Shown: positions 32,837 through 40,379 of the stretch, in pieces
Layout: each line of letters starts with the position of its first letter
Numbering within the stretch: the first letter of the stretch is position 1
Assembly: GCA_910579705.1 (NCBI GenBank)
Contig: CAJTUI010000008.1
Span: 1-64,000, forward strand
DNA length: 64,000 nt
Direction of reading: 5' to 3'
Source: an uncultured Christensenella sp.
GTDB lineage: Bacteria > Bacillota > Clostridia > Christensenellales > Borkfalkiaceae
Translations under genes and position numbers: made by a program
Notes under the pieces: generated by a model
What the model was told of the DNA's origin: nothing
Databases searched by the model: none
Seen by the model: only the letters and a program-made list of their open reading frames with translations

Positions 32837-33355
32837 ATGTTAAACGATAAAATTGCAAAACTTATAAACGAGCAGGTAAACAAGGAGCTTTATTCGGGCT
32901 ATCTCTATCTCGATTTCGCAAACTACTACGCGGACGAGGGGCTTGACGGCTTTGCGCACTGGTATGAGGTGCAGGCACAGGAAGAGCGCGACCACGCTAT
33001 GATGATGCGCAGGTATCTCATAGACAACGGTTACCGCGTCACGTTCGGGGAAATCGCAAAACCCGACAAGGTAATGAAGAATATTTCCGACCCGCTGGAT
33101 TTCGGGTTCGAGCACGAGAAGTACGTCACCTCGCTTATCAACGACATCTATTCCGAGGCGTTCGCTTTGAAGGATTTCAAGACAATGCAGTTTCTCGACT
33201 GGTTCATAAAAGAGCAGGGCGAGGAAGAGAAGAACGCGGAGGATATGATAAAGAAATTCAAGATGTTCGGCCACGACGCGAAAGGCCTGTACTCGCTCAA
33301 TCAGGAGCTTGCGGCAAGGGTATACGCGCCAAGCACAACCGGCCCCCAGATGTAA
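32837..33355 (+). CDS. ftnA: non-heme ferritin, FtnA type (172 aa)
   Basis: Iron-storage protein that oxidises Fe(II) and stores Fe(III) in a 24-subunit shell. The ferroxidase ligands fall at the same numbers as in E. coli FtnA: Glu17, Glu50, His53, Glu94, Gln127 and Glu130. The four-helix bundle and length are normal. CGGAGG precedes the ATG. A perfect terminator follows directly. Own promoter; no Fur-like box was recognised. Confidence 0.95.
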   Translation: MLNDKIAKLINEQVNKELYSGYLYLDFANYYADEGLDGFAHWYEVQAQEERDHAMMMRRYLIDNGYRVTFGEIAKPDKVMKNISDPLDFGFEHEKYVTSLINDIYSEAFALKDFKTMQFLDWFIKEQGEEEKNAEDMIKKFKMFGHDAKGLYSLNQELAARVYAPSTTGPQM

Positions 33356-33360
33356 AAACA

Positions 33361-33386
33361 AATCCCCGACCGATCGGTCGGGGATT
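33361..33386. terminator. bidirectional terminator between ftnA and degV
   Basis: Perfect 26-bp palindrome (33361-33386) with core CCCCGACC/GGTCGGGG, flanked by AAAAC on the left and TAATTTATTT on the right; it separates convergent genes. Confidence 0.85.
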
Positions 33387-33389
33387 AAT

Positions 33390-34238
33390 TTATTTACAGA
33401 AGAACGCGACGGCTATCGCGCCGGGGCCTATGTGCGTGCCTATCGTACTGCCTATCATATACGCGGGCACGGCGTCGGTGCTGTCTTTCCACAGCCTTTC
33501 GCTGTCTTTGAGGTATTTGTTAAGATAAGCGTCGGAAAGCCCCGAATACCCCAGCGCGTACGGCATAGCGAAATCTATTCCGCCGCACTTTTCGAGCAGC
33601 TGGTTTAAAAGGTTGTTTCCCTTTTTTGAGCCAAGCGCCTTCCCCACGGCCTTGACCTCGCCGTCTATAACCGAAACCACGGGTTTTATGGAAAGCATTT
33701 CTCCCGCGATTGCCGCAACCGAGGAAATGCGCCCGCCCTTTCTAAGATAGGTAAGGGTATCCAGAACGGCCAGAAGCCGTATCTTGCCTTTCTTGGCGTT
33801 CAGCTCGCGCTCGATGTCCGCGGCCGAAAGGCTTTTATCCTCTGCAAGCCTCAGCGCGTACTGCAACAGAATTCTCTGACCTATGCACGCGTTAAGGCTG
33901 TCGACCACGCGCACCCTGCCGCCGAACTCCGCCGCGGCGTTTACCGCGCAGGTATACGTTCCCGAAAGCTTGGAGGAGAGCGTCACCGCGATAACCTCGC
34001 TGCCGTCCTCAGTAAGCTTTCCGAACTGCTCTTTGAATGCGAACTCGTTTATCTGGCTGGTTTGCGGCAGTTCGTCCGTTTCAATCAGCTTTTCGAAAAA
34101 CTCCCTGTGCGACAGGTTTATTCCGTCGAGATATTCTTCGTTTCCGAACCTGACCTGCATCGGTACCAGTTGCACGCCCAGCCTTTTTGACTCTTCGAGG
34201 TCTATGTCGGACGCGGAATCCACTAAAAATTTAATCAT
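33390..34238 (-). CDS. DegV family protein (fatty-acid-binding, FakB-like) (282 aa)
   Basis: DegV proteins bind a fatty acid and, as FakB, present it to the kinase FakA for phosphorylation before membrane lipid synthesis. Visible motifs are VDSASDI at the N-terminus, PQTSQIN near residue 58, the SSKLSGTY block near 90, and GSTIGTHIGPGAIAV near the C-terminus, whose residues contact the lipid carboxylate. Length is standard. No FakA-like gene is in this window. The gene has a consensus promoter with a 20-bp palindrome at its start site, so it is probably under a dedicated repressor. Confidence 0.94.
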   Translation of the reverse strand: MIKFLVDSASDIDLEESKRLGVQLVPMQVRFGNEEYLDGINLSHREFFEKLIETDELPQTSQINEFAFKEQFGKLTEDGSEVIAVTLSSKLSGTYTCAVNAAAEFGGRVRVVDSLNACIGQRILLQYALRLAEDKSLSAADIERELNAKKGKIRLLAVLDTLTYLRKGGRISSVAAIAGEMLSIKPVVSVIDGEVKAVGKALGSKKGNNLLNQLLEKCGGIDFAMPYALGYSGLSDAYLNKYLKDSERLWKDSTDAVPAYMIGSTIGTHIGPGAIAVAFFCK

Positions 34239-34257
34239 AATTTTATCTCCGTCTGTA

Positions 34258-34277
34258 TTTGTTGATTAATCAACAAA
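34258..34277. promoter_or_regulatory. 20-bp palindromic operator candidate at degV
   Basis: A perfect 20-bp palindrome with core GTTGATTAATCAAC, located 4 bp downstream of the degV -10 and therefore over the start site. The form resembles MarR-type operators. No second copy was seen in the window and no MarR gene is present. Confidence 0.75.
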
Positions 34278-34281
34278 CTTG

Positions 34282-34310
34282 ATTATAAATTATTTTATAC
34301 GTTAAGTCAA
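34282..34310 (-). promoter_or_regulatory. degV promoter
   Basis: Minus strand TTGACT (34310-34305), 17 bp, TATAAT (34287-34282). Confidence 0.85.
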
Positions 34311-34386
34311 GCGAATATGCTAGGTTACGCGCAATTCTTTTTGCGGCCGCAAGTGAAGGCGGGCGCAATGTTTGTCCGCGTTTGAG

Positions 34387-34415
34387 TTGACTTGCGGCTC
34401 AAATTATTATACAAT
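34387..34415 (+). promoter_or_regulatory. ruvC promoter giving a probable leaderless transcript
   Basis: TTGACT (34387-34392), 17 bp, TACAAT (34410-34415). The ruvC ATG begins 7 nt after the -10, exactly where transcription should start. Confidence 0.7.
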
Positions 34416-34421
34416 AATTAT

Positions 34422-34919
34422 ATGAAAATTCTCGGTCTGGACCCGGGGCTTGCCACAATGGGTTACGGCGTAATAGAAAAACTCGATAACGGCAACACCG
34501 TCGCGGTGGATTACGGGGTGGTGCTTACGCCCAAGGACGAAAGCCTGCCCGTAAGGCTTGCAATGCTCGAACAGGGAATAAACAAAATTCTCGATAAGTA
34601 CAAGCCCGAAGAAATTTCGGTGGAAGAGCTGTTTTTCTCCAAAAACATTACAACGGGTATTCCAGTCGCGCACGCAAGGGGGGTTATGCTTTTGACCTGC
34701 ATAAAGTATTGCGGCAAGCTGTACGAATACACGCCAAACCAGATAAAGCAGTCGCTCACCGGTTACGGCAAGGCGGACAAGATACAGATGCAGCGCGTTG
34801 TAACCTCGCTTCTGCATCTCGATAAAATCCCTCGCCCCGACGACGCGGCGGACGCGCTTGCCGTCGCTTTGTGCCACGCGCACACTTCGCGTTTCGGCAG
34901 ACTTTTCAATATCAGATAG
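34422..34919 (+). CDS. ruvC: Holliday junction resolvase RuvC (165 aa)
   Basis: Endonuclease that resolves Holliday junctions with RuvAB. Catalytic acids lie in LGLDPGLATMGYG (Asp7), SVEELFF (Glu of the second motif) and RPDDAADALAVAL near the end (two Asp). Length is standard. No Shine-Dalgarno sequence precedes the ATG at 34422; the upstream 20 nt are almost all A/T, and an in-frame TTG at 34392 is no better. It heads the ruvC-ruvA-ruvB-queA-tgt cluster. Confidence 0.95.
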   Translation: MKILGLDPGLATMGYGVIEKLDNGNTVAVDYGVVLTPKDESLPVRLAMLEQGINKILDKYKPEEISVEELFFSKNITTGIPVAHARGVMLLTCIKYCGKLYEYTPNQIKQSLTGYGKADKIQMQRVVTSLLHLDKIPRPDDAADALAVALCHAHTSRFGRLFNIR

Positions 34920-34926
34920 GTGAATT

Positions 34927-35520
34927 ATGATAGGCTTTGTCAAAGGTAAAATTTTATCGCTCGGCGGCGAGTACGCGCTCATAGAAACCGCCTCGGGCAT
35001 AGGTTTCGAGATAATGTGCTCGGCCTCCGCTTTCTCCGCGCTTGCGGGTAAAAAGGAGGGGGAGCTTTACACGTATATGCAGGTCGGCGAGAACGGAACC
35101 GCGCTTTACGGCTTTTCTTCTCCCGACGAAAAGAATATGTTTTTAAAGCTTATCACCGTCTCGGGCGTGGGCCCCAAATCGGGTATAGCCGTGCTGTCGG
35201 GTATGAACGTCGGCGAGCTTGCCGCCGCGATCGCCACTTCGGACGTAAAGCGGCTTTCGTCGGTCAAGGGTTTGGGTAAAAAGACGGCGGAGCGCATAAT
35301 TCTGGAACTCCGCGAAAAGGTCGGGGCCGTTTCTGCGGCGTCGCCCGCGTCTGGCGGCGTTCAGCTACCGTCCGTGCAGAGCGGCGACGAGGACGCCGTG
35401 GTCGCGCTTATGACGCTGGGATTCTCTCGTGCGGAAAGCGAAAAGGCGATTGCCCGCGCCCGCGCGTCGGGGGCGAGCTCCGTGGAAGATATAATAATGC
35501 TCGCGCTGAGAGGTATGTGA
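34927..35520 (+). CDS. ruvA: Holliday junction DNA-binding subunit RuvA (197 aa)
   Basis: Binds four-way junctions as a tetramer and loads RuvB. The N-terminal OB domain begins MIGFVKGKIL; two helix-hairpin-helix motifs follow (LITVSGVGPKSGIAVLSG and LSSVKGLGKKTAERIILEL); the C-terminal domain III has ALMTLGFSRAESEKAI, which contacts RuvB. Seven nt after ruvC, 1 nt before ruvB. Confidence 0.96.
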   Translation: MIGFVKGKILSLGGEYALIETASGIGFEIMCSASAFSALAGKKEGELYTYMQVGENGTALYGFSSPDEKNMFLKLITVSGVGPKSGIAVLSGMNVGELAAAIATSDVKRLSSVKGLGKKTAERIILELREKVGAVSAASPASGGVQLPSVQSGDEDAVVALMTLGFSRAESEKAIARARASGASSVEDIIMLALRGM

Positions 35521-35521
35521 T

Positions 35522-36586
35522 ATGTTTTTCGACGACGAAGACGAATACGAAGAGGGCGGCGACAGGCTTGTAAAGAGCACTAAGGGCGAGTACGATATAG
35601 AGGAAAACGTACTCCGCCCCAAATCGCTCGACGCATACGTAGGGCAGAGCAAGGTCAAGGACAACCTCAAAGTTTATATGAACGCCGCAAAGCAGAGGGG
35701 CGAGGCTTTGGAGCACGTGCTGTTGTACGGCGCGCCCGGCCTCGGCAAGACCACGCTTGCGCATATTATTTGCAACGAAATGGGCGGCCAGCTTAAAATG
35801 ACCAGCGCGCCCGCTATCGAGCGCGGCGGGGACTTGGCCGCGATACTTACAAATCTCAACGAGGGCGACGTCCTGTTTATAGACGAAATACACCGCCTCA
35901 ACCACAGCGTGGAGGAAATACTTTATTCCGCGATGGAAGACTACGCGCTGGATATAATAGTCGGCAAGGGCCCCAGCGCGCGTAACATAAGGTTTTCGCT
36001 TAAAAAGTTCACGCTTATCGGCGCGACAACCCGCGCGGGTATGATAGCAAATCCGCTCAGGGACAGGTTCGGCATAATCTGCCGACTGGAAATGTACACC
36101 CCGTCGGAGCTTAAAGAGATAGTGGAGCGCAGTGCGAAAACTCTCGGTATCGCGGTGGACGCGGACGCGGCGGAAGAAATAGCGCGCCGTTCGCGCGGAA
36201 CGCCGCGTATCGCTAACAGGCTTTTAAAGCGCGTGCGCGACTTTTCCACTATCAACGGCAGCGGCTCTGTAACCGTGTCGGACGCGCGTTACGCGCTCGG
36301 TAAAATGGAGATAGACGGCTTGGGGCTTGACGAAATAGACAGAAGTCTGCTCCGCGCGATGATAGAAAAATTCGACGGAAGACCCGTCGGGCTGGAAACG
36401 CTTGCGGCGACTATTAACGAGGACGCGGGCACTATCGAGGACGTTTACGAACCGTATTTGTTACAGCTCGGGTTCATTGCCCGCACGCCGCGCGGCAGAA
36501 TGATTTTACGCGGCGGTTACGAGCACCTCGGCTACAAGATGAGCGAGAAACAGCGCAACCAGCTTTCGCTGTTTGATAAAGACTGA
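35522..36586 (+). CDS. ruvB: Holliday junction branch-migration helicase RuvB (354 aa)
   Basis: AAA+ motor of the RuvABC complex. Walker A is GAPGLGKTT, Walker B LFIDEIHRL, sensor 1 in LIGATTRAGM, followed by the arginine finger region PLRDRFG and a C-terminal winged helix (IEPYLLQ-type block VYEPYLLQLGFIARTPRGR). The acidic N-terminal extension DDEDEYEEGGD is slightly longer than usual. It sits 2 nt before queA. Confidence 0.97.
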   Translation: MFFDDEDEYEEGGDRLVKSTKGEYDIEENVLRPKSLDAYVGQSKVKDNLKVYMNAAKQRGEALEHVLLYGAPGLGKTTLAHIICNEMGGQLKMTSAPAIERGGDLAAILTNLNEGDVLFIDEIHRLNHSVEEILYSAMEDYALDIIVGKGPSARNIRFSLKKFTLIGATTRAGMIANPLRDRFGIICRLEMYTPSELKEIVERSAKTLGIAVDADAAEEIARRSRGTPRIANRLLKRVRDFSTINGSGSVTVSDARYALGKMEIDGLGLDEIDRSLLRAMIEKFDGRPVGLETLAATINEDAGTIEDVYEPYLLQLGFIARTPRGRMILRGGYEHLGYKMSEKQRNQLSLFDKD

Positions 36587-36588
36587 TT

Positions 36589-37614
36589 ATGCAATATTTG
36601 AAGAGCGATTTTTATTACGACCTGCCCGAAGAGCAGATAGCGCAAACGCCAGCGGAACCGCGCGACAGTTCGCGCCTTCTGGTATACGACAGGAGCACCG
36701 ACAAAACGGAACACAGAATTTTCCGCGACGTTGCCGATTATCTCAAAGCGGGCGACGTGCTTGTCGTAAACAACACCAAAGTTTTACCCGCGCGCATATA
36801 CGCGCATACGGAGAACGGCGGCGCGGTGGAAGTTCTGTTGTTGAAACGGCTTGAAAAAGACCGCTGGGAAGTGCTTGTAAAACCCGGTAAAAAGTGCGTG
36901 CGCGGCAGAACGCTTTACGTTTCGGAAGAGCTTTCGCTCACCGTCGAGGATATAACCGATAGCGGCGAGAGAATAGTAAGGTTTAACTACGACGGTATTT
37001 TCGAAGATATTTTAAACAGGGTCGGCAATATGCCCCTGCCGCCTTATATAAAGAAAAAGTTGGAAGATAAATCGCGCTACCAGACCGTTTACGCGCAAAA
37101 AGACGGTTCTGCGGCCGCGCCAACGGCGGGACTGCATTTCACGCCCGCGCTTTTGGACGGACTGAGAGAAAAGGGCGTGGAGATTGCCGAGGTGCTGTTG
37201 CACGTAGGGCTCGGCACTTTCAGGCCCGTCAAGGAAGAAATCATTACCGAGCATAAAATGCACTCGGAGTACTACGAAATAGGCGAAGAGGCCGCGGAAA
37301 CCATAAACCGCGCCAAACGCGAGGGGCGGCGTATTATCGCCGTCGGAACTACTTCCGTCAGAACGCTCGAAAGCGCCGCGGACGAAAGCGGATATGTAAA
37401 AGCTTGCAGCGGCAATACGGAGATATTTATTTATCCGCCTTACAAGTTTAAGTGCGTCGACGCGCTTATAACAAATTTCCACCTGCCCGAAAGCACGCTC
37501 ATAATGCTTGTCGCTGCCCTGACAGGGCGTGAGAAAGTGCTTTCGCTGTATGAAACGGCGGTAAGGGAAGGGTATAGGTTTTTCTCGTTCGGCGACGCGA
37601 TGATGGTCTTATAA
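36589..37614 (+). CDS. queA: S-adenosylmethionine:tRNA ribosyltransferase-isomerase QueA (341 aa)
   Basis: Catalyses the epoxyqueuosine-forming step of queuosine synthesis in tRNA. Starts MQYLKSDFYYDLPEEQIAQ and has the family blocks SRLLVYDR, VLVVNNTKVLPARI, GMPLPPYIK-like NMPLPPYIKKK, AAPTAGLHFT and TSVRTLESAA. Length is standard. It is normally followed directly by tgt; here a 331-nt non-coding stretch intervenes. Confidence 0.96.
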   Translation: MQYLKSDFYYDLPEEQIAQTPAEPRDSSRLLVYDRSTDKTEHRIFRDVADYLKAGDVLVVNNTKVLPARIYAHTENGGAVEVLLLKRLEKDRWEVLVKPGKKCVRGRTLYVSEELSLTVEDITDSGERIVRFNYDGIFEDILNRVGNMPLPPYIKKKLEDKSRYQTVYAQKDGSAAAPTAGLHFTPALLDGLREKGVEIAEVLLHVGLGTFRPVKEEIITEHKMHSEYYEIGEEAAETINRAKREGRRIIAVGTTSVRTLESAADESGYVKACSGNTEIFIYPPYKFKCVDALITNFHLPESTLIMLVAALTGREKVLSLYETAVREGYRFFSFGDAMMVL

Positions 37615-37945
37615 CCGTCGAAATACGGCGTTGCGCTGCGGCAACCCTCAGTCATTTACGCTTAGTAAACTCCTTCGGGTTTTCCTCGCGCGTCTTGTCT
37701 TTCTCGGTTCTAAGTCCCTCATATCCTGTCTCCCGTGCAAATACGGGACGCTATGCTCGTCTTATAAGCGGCGCATCTCTTTGTCGCGCTTCGCTTTTTA
37801 TCGGGTCACATACATCTGTGTATGCTCCCCTCAAAAAAGCTCGCGCTTCTCGACTTGCTTGCTTCTAAGCCAAGCAATCCTGTCTCCCGTGCAAATGCGA
37901 GACCAGATGCAACGGCATACAAAATTTTTACGGGACAATTGTAAA
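37615..37945. repeat. non-coding repeat-containing stretch between queA and tgt
   Basis: A 331-nt gap with no supported gene. It holds a direct repeat of about 20 nt beginning ATCCTGTCTCCCGTGCAAAT at 37723 and again at 37877 (154 bp apart). Each copy is preceded by TTCTAAG (near 37709 and 37863), and the first also folds through CCCGT/ACGGG. The left part, with the CTCAGTCATTTACG and AGTAAACTCC words, looks like a dispersed intergenic repeat of Clostridia. The tgt frame is open through it to 37631, but the encoded residues do not resemble Tgt. Confidence 0.6.
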
Positions 37946-39067
37946 ATGAACAAAAACTTTTCATTCGAAATCCAGCATATCGATAAGCATACGGGCGCGA
38001 GAGCGGGCGTTTACCATACCCCGCACGGCGACGTGCTGACGCCCGTCTATATGCCCGTCGGCACTCAGGCGACGGTGAAGGGCGTATACCCGCGCGACCT
38101 GAAAGAGGCGGGTTCGAGCATAATCCTTTCCAACACCTATCACCTGTTTCTCCGCCCCGGCGACGAGCTGGTGAAAAAGGCGGGCGGTCTGCATAAATTT
38201 ATGAACTGGGACGGCCCCATTCTTACGGACAGCGGCGGGTTTCAGGTTTTTTCTCTTACCAAGCTGAATAAAATCAAGGACGAAGGGGTATATTTTAATT
38301 CGCATATAGACGGTGCGAAACACCTGTTTACGCCCGAGAAAGTAATCGGCATAGAAGAAAACCTCGGCGCGGACATCATAATGCAGTTCGACCAGTGCAG
38401 CGAATACGGCTATACGAAAGCTCAGGCGCAACAGGCTATGGACAGGACGAGCGAATGGCTCAAACGCTGTCTTGACGCGAAAACGCGCGACGATCAGGCT
38501 CTGTTTCCGATAGTGCAGGGCAATATGTACGACGATTTAAGGCTGGAAAGCCTGCGCCGCGCAAAGCCGCACGCGACCGAGGGTATAGCCATAGGCGGCT
38601 TGTCCGTCGGCGAACCCAAACAGCGTATGTACGAGATACTCGAACTTATCCGTCCCGAACTGCCCGAGGCCGTGCCCCGTTATCTTATGGGCGTAGGCAG
38701 TCCCGACTGCCTTATCGAGGGCGTGAAACGCGGCGTGGATATGTTTGACTGCGTGCTTGCAACGCGTGTCGCGCGCAACGGCACGGCGTTTACTTCGGGC
38801 GGTAAGGTAGTGGCGCGCAACGGCGCCTACCGTGAAGATTTCAGCCCGCTGGATAAGAACTGCGACTGTTACTGCTGTAAAAATTACACCAAAGCGTACG
38901 TGAGGCATTTAATAAACGTAAACGAAATGCTTTCGTCTATGCTGTTAAGCCTTCACAACATAACATTCCTTCATAAGCTTATGCGCGATATGCGCGAGGC
39001 CATTTTTGCGGACAGTTTAACCGAGTTTGCGGACGGTTTTTACGCCGAATACGGAACGCTGGGTTAA
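37946..39067 (+). CDS. tgt: tRNA-guanine transglycosylase Tgt (373 aa)
   Basis: Exchanges guanine 34 of GUN-anticodon tRNAs for preQ1. Blocks present: VYMPVGTQATVKGV, the catalytic Asp in ILTDSGGFQVFSL, DIIMQFDQC with the nucleophile Asp, GGLSVGEPK, and zinc ligands CDCYCCKNYTKAYVRHL. The ATG at 37946 matches the usual N-terminus; no strong ribosome binding site is seen. With queA it makes queuosine in tRNA-Tyr, -His, -Asn and -Asp. Confidence 0.96.
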   Translation: MNKNFSFEIQHIDKHTGARAGVYHTPHGDVLTPVYMPVGTQATVKGVYPRDLKEAGSSIILSNTYHLFLRPGDELVKKAGGLHKFMNWDGPILTDSGGFQVFSLTKLNKIKDEGVYFNSHIDGAKHLFTPEKVIGIEENLGADIIMQFDQCSEYGYTKAQAQQAMDRTSEWLKRCLDAKTRDDQALFPIVQGNMYDDLRLESLRRAKPHATEGIAIGGLSVGEPKQRMYEILELIRPELPEAVPRYLMGVGSPDCLIEGVKRGVDMFDCVLATRVARNGTAFTSGGKVVARNGAYREDFSPLDKNCDCYCCKNYTKAYVRHLINVNEMLSSMLLSLHNITFLHKLMRDMREAIFADSLTEFADGFYAEYGTLG

Positions 39068-39114
39068 AAACTTGTGAAAGTTTGGTGCAAACGCGCCGCA
39101 ACGCTGAAAAATGC

Positions 39115-39143
39115 TTGCAAAAAAGCTTAAAAACGCTTATAGT
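39115..39143 (+). promoter_or_regulatory. yajC promoter
   Basis: TTGCAA (39115-39120), 17 bp, TATAGT (39138-39143). Confidence 0.65.
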
Positions 39144-39177
39144 TAAAAAGTAAATAAAATTTTGGAGATTTAAATAG

Positions 39178-39687
39178 ATGTTATTTTCGCTTCTCGCAGA
39201 ATCAACTGAGCAGCCCGAAGGCTGGACAAAGTATCTGACTTACATTATACTCGGCGTATTGGTAGTCGCAATTGTGGTTATGTTTGTATTTTCCAGCAAA
39301 CGCCGCAAAAAGCAGGAGCAGGACGCCAAGGATTTAATCAATTCCGTAAAACCCGGCAACAAGGTTAAGACCATAGGCGGTATTTGCGGCATAGTCGTCG
39401 AAGTGGACGAGGAAGAAAACACGTTCGTTCTCGAAACGGGAACGGAGCAGTCCGGCAAGTGCTTTGTCAAGTTCGACAAACAGGCGATTTACCAGACCGA
39501 CGCTGTGGTTGAAAAGTCCGAGGCGAAGAAAACCGAGGACGCGGACGCCAAGCCCGAAGAGGCCGAGGCTTTGCCCGTAGAGCAGCCCGCGGAAGTTGCG
39601 GCCGAGCCCGCCGCGGAAGAACCCGCGCAGGAGCCCGCGCCCGTTGAAGACGGCGCGTCCGCAAAAAAAGGCAAGAAAAAGAATTAA
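39178..39687 (+). CDS. yajC: preprotein translocase subunit YajC with an acidic tail (169 aa)
   Basis: Single-pass membrane partner of SecDF. One helix (about residues 20-41), then KRRKKQEQDAKDLINSVKPG and the family segment KVKTIGGICGIVVEVDEEE. YajC is usually 85-115 residues; here a 60-residue tail of Glu, Ala and Pro, ending KKGKKKN, has been added. The tail looks disordered. GGAGAT precedes the ATG. SecD and SecF are encoded 2 kb downstream. Confidence 0.93.
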   Translation: MLFSLLAESTEQPEGWTKYLTYIILGVLVVAIVVMFVFSSKRRKKQEQDAKDLINSVKPGNKVKTIGGICGIVVEVDEEENTFVLETGTEQSGKCFVKFDKQAIYQTDAVVEKSEAKKTEDADAKPEEAEALPVEQPAEVAAEPAAEEPAQEPAPVEDGASAKKGKKKN

Positions 39688-39696
39688 TAAAAAGCA

Positions 39697-39726
39697 AAAC
39701 CTCCGCATAGATTATAGCGGAGGTTT
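39697..39726 (+). promoter_or_regulatory. hairpin sequestering the TIGR04086 ribosome binding site
   Basis: Ten-pair stem AAACCTCCGC/GCGGAGGTTT with a 10-nt loop, followed by CTTT. The right arm contains the Shine-Dalgarno sequence GCGGAGG of the gene starting at 39731, so the fold would both weaken transcription (terminator-like) and hide the ribosome site. Confidence 0.7.
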
Positions 39727-39730
39727 CTTT

Positions 39731-40099
39731 ATGCGCAAAAACATTTTTCAGATAGTGAAGGCGGCGGCCGCCGCGGTGGTTATATCGCTCCTTTTCGTGC
39801 TTATTTTCACGCTGATTATAAAGCTTTTTTCTTTACCTATGACGGCGGTCAAGCCCGTAAATCAGGTCTTCAAGATACTGGCGATAGCGGGCGGCGGGCT
39901 TATCTTTATCCGCGGCGACAAGGGCCTTATAAAGGGCGCCGTGTACGGACTTATCGCGGTATTGCTGACATATCTCATATTCGGGCTGATTTCGGGCTCG
40001 CTCGCTATAAGCTGGAAATTTGCGCTTGAAATACTTATCGGCGTAGTCGCTGGCGGAATTTCGGGCATAATTGCCGTCAATATTAAAAAGGGCGCGTAA
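39731..40099 (+). CDS. TIGR04086 (YrzE-like) membrane protein (122 aa)
   Basis: Four hydrophobic segments cover most of the protein (AAAAAVVISLLFVLIFTLII, ILAIAGGGLIFI, AVYGLIAVLLTYLIFGLI, FALEILIGVVAGGISGIIAV). The family occurs next to yajC and scfA in Clostridia, but its function is not known. The ATG at 39731 is set by GCGGAGG seven nt upstream; longer readings would run into yajC. Confidence 0.88.
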   Translation: MRKNIFQIVKAAAAAVVISLLFVLIFTLIIKLFSLPMTAVKPVNQVFKILAIAGGGLIFIRGDKGLIKGAVYGLIAVLLTYLIFGLISGSLAISWKFALEILIGVVAGGISGIIAVNIKKGA

Positions 40100-40118
40100 A
40101 ATTGCCGCGTTAAATTAC

Positions 40119-40147
40119 TTGCTTTTTTCCTTTGCGTATTTTATAAT
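40119..40147 (+). promoter_or_regulatory. scfA promoter
   Basis: TTGCTT (40119-40124), 17 bp, TATAAT (40142-40147), giving a start near 40154. Confidence 0.75.
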
Positions 40148-40181
40148 AAAACGGTAAATACTTCAAAGGAGATTTCCAATT

Positions 40182-40337
40182 ATGATTAAGACGATAGCGA
40201 CTCCCCGCGAAAAGAAAGTAACAGGCTGCGGCGAATGCAGAAGCACCTGCCAGTCTGCGTGCAAAACAAGCTGTACGGTCGGCAACCAGAGCTGCGAAAG
40301 AATTACCAGAGAACAGAACCCCGAAAAAAATAAGTAA
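40182..40337 (+). CDS. scfA: SCIFF ribosomal peptide precursor (51 aa)
   Basis: Six-Cys-in-forty-five peptide, the substrate of the adjacent radical-SAM maturase. Cysteines are at 16, 19, 23, 27, 31 and 38, with the conserved core CQSACKTSCTVGNQSC. In studied members the maturase forms a Cys-Thr thioether; Thr32 and Thr22 are candidates here. AAAGGAG lies upstream of the ATG. The gene has its own promoter, and a terminator separates it from the maturase. The family is nearly universal in Clostridia but its role in the cell is unknown. Confidence 0.96.
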   Translation: MIKTIATPREKKVTGCGECRSTCQSACKTSCTVGNQSCERITREQNPEKNK

Positions 40338-40342
40338 TAGAT

Positions 40343-40374
40343 AAGGAGCAGAAATTCTCTGCTCCTTAATTTTC
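40343..40374 (+). terminator. terminator between SCIFF precursor and maturase
   Basis: Ten-pair stem AAGGAGCAGA/TCTGCTCCTT with a 5-nt loop, then AATTTTCTTT. It ends 5 nt before the maturase ATG. Partial termination would give more precursor than enzyme. The only AGGAG near the maturase start is locked in its left arm. Confidence 0.85.
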
Positions 40375-40379
40375 TTTGT

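Noticed and set aside
31569..32858. A 429-codon open frame on the minus strand
   Set aside because: It is antisense to the aminotransferase gene, resembles no protein family and arises from codon bias.
37631..37945. Possible N-terminal extension of Tgt by 105 residues
   Set aside because: The frame is open, but the residues are unlike Tgt, the stretch carries repeats, and the family N-terminus begins at 37946.
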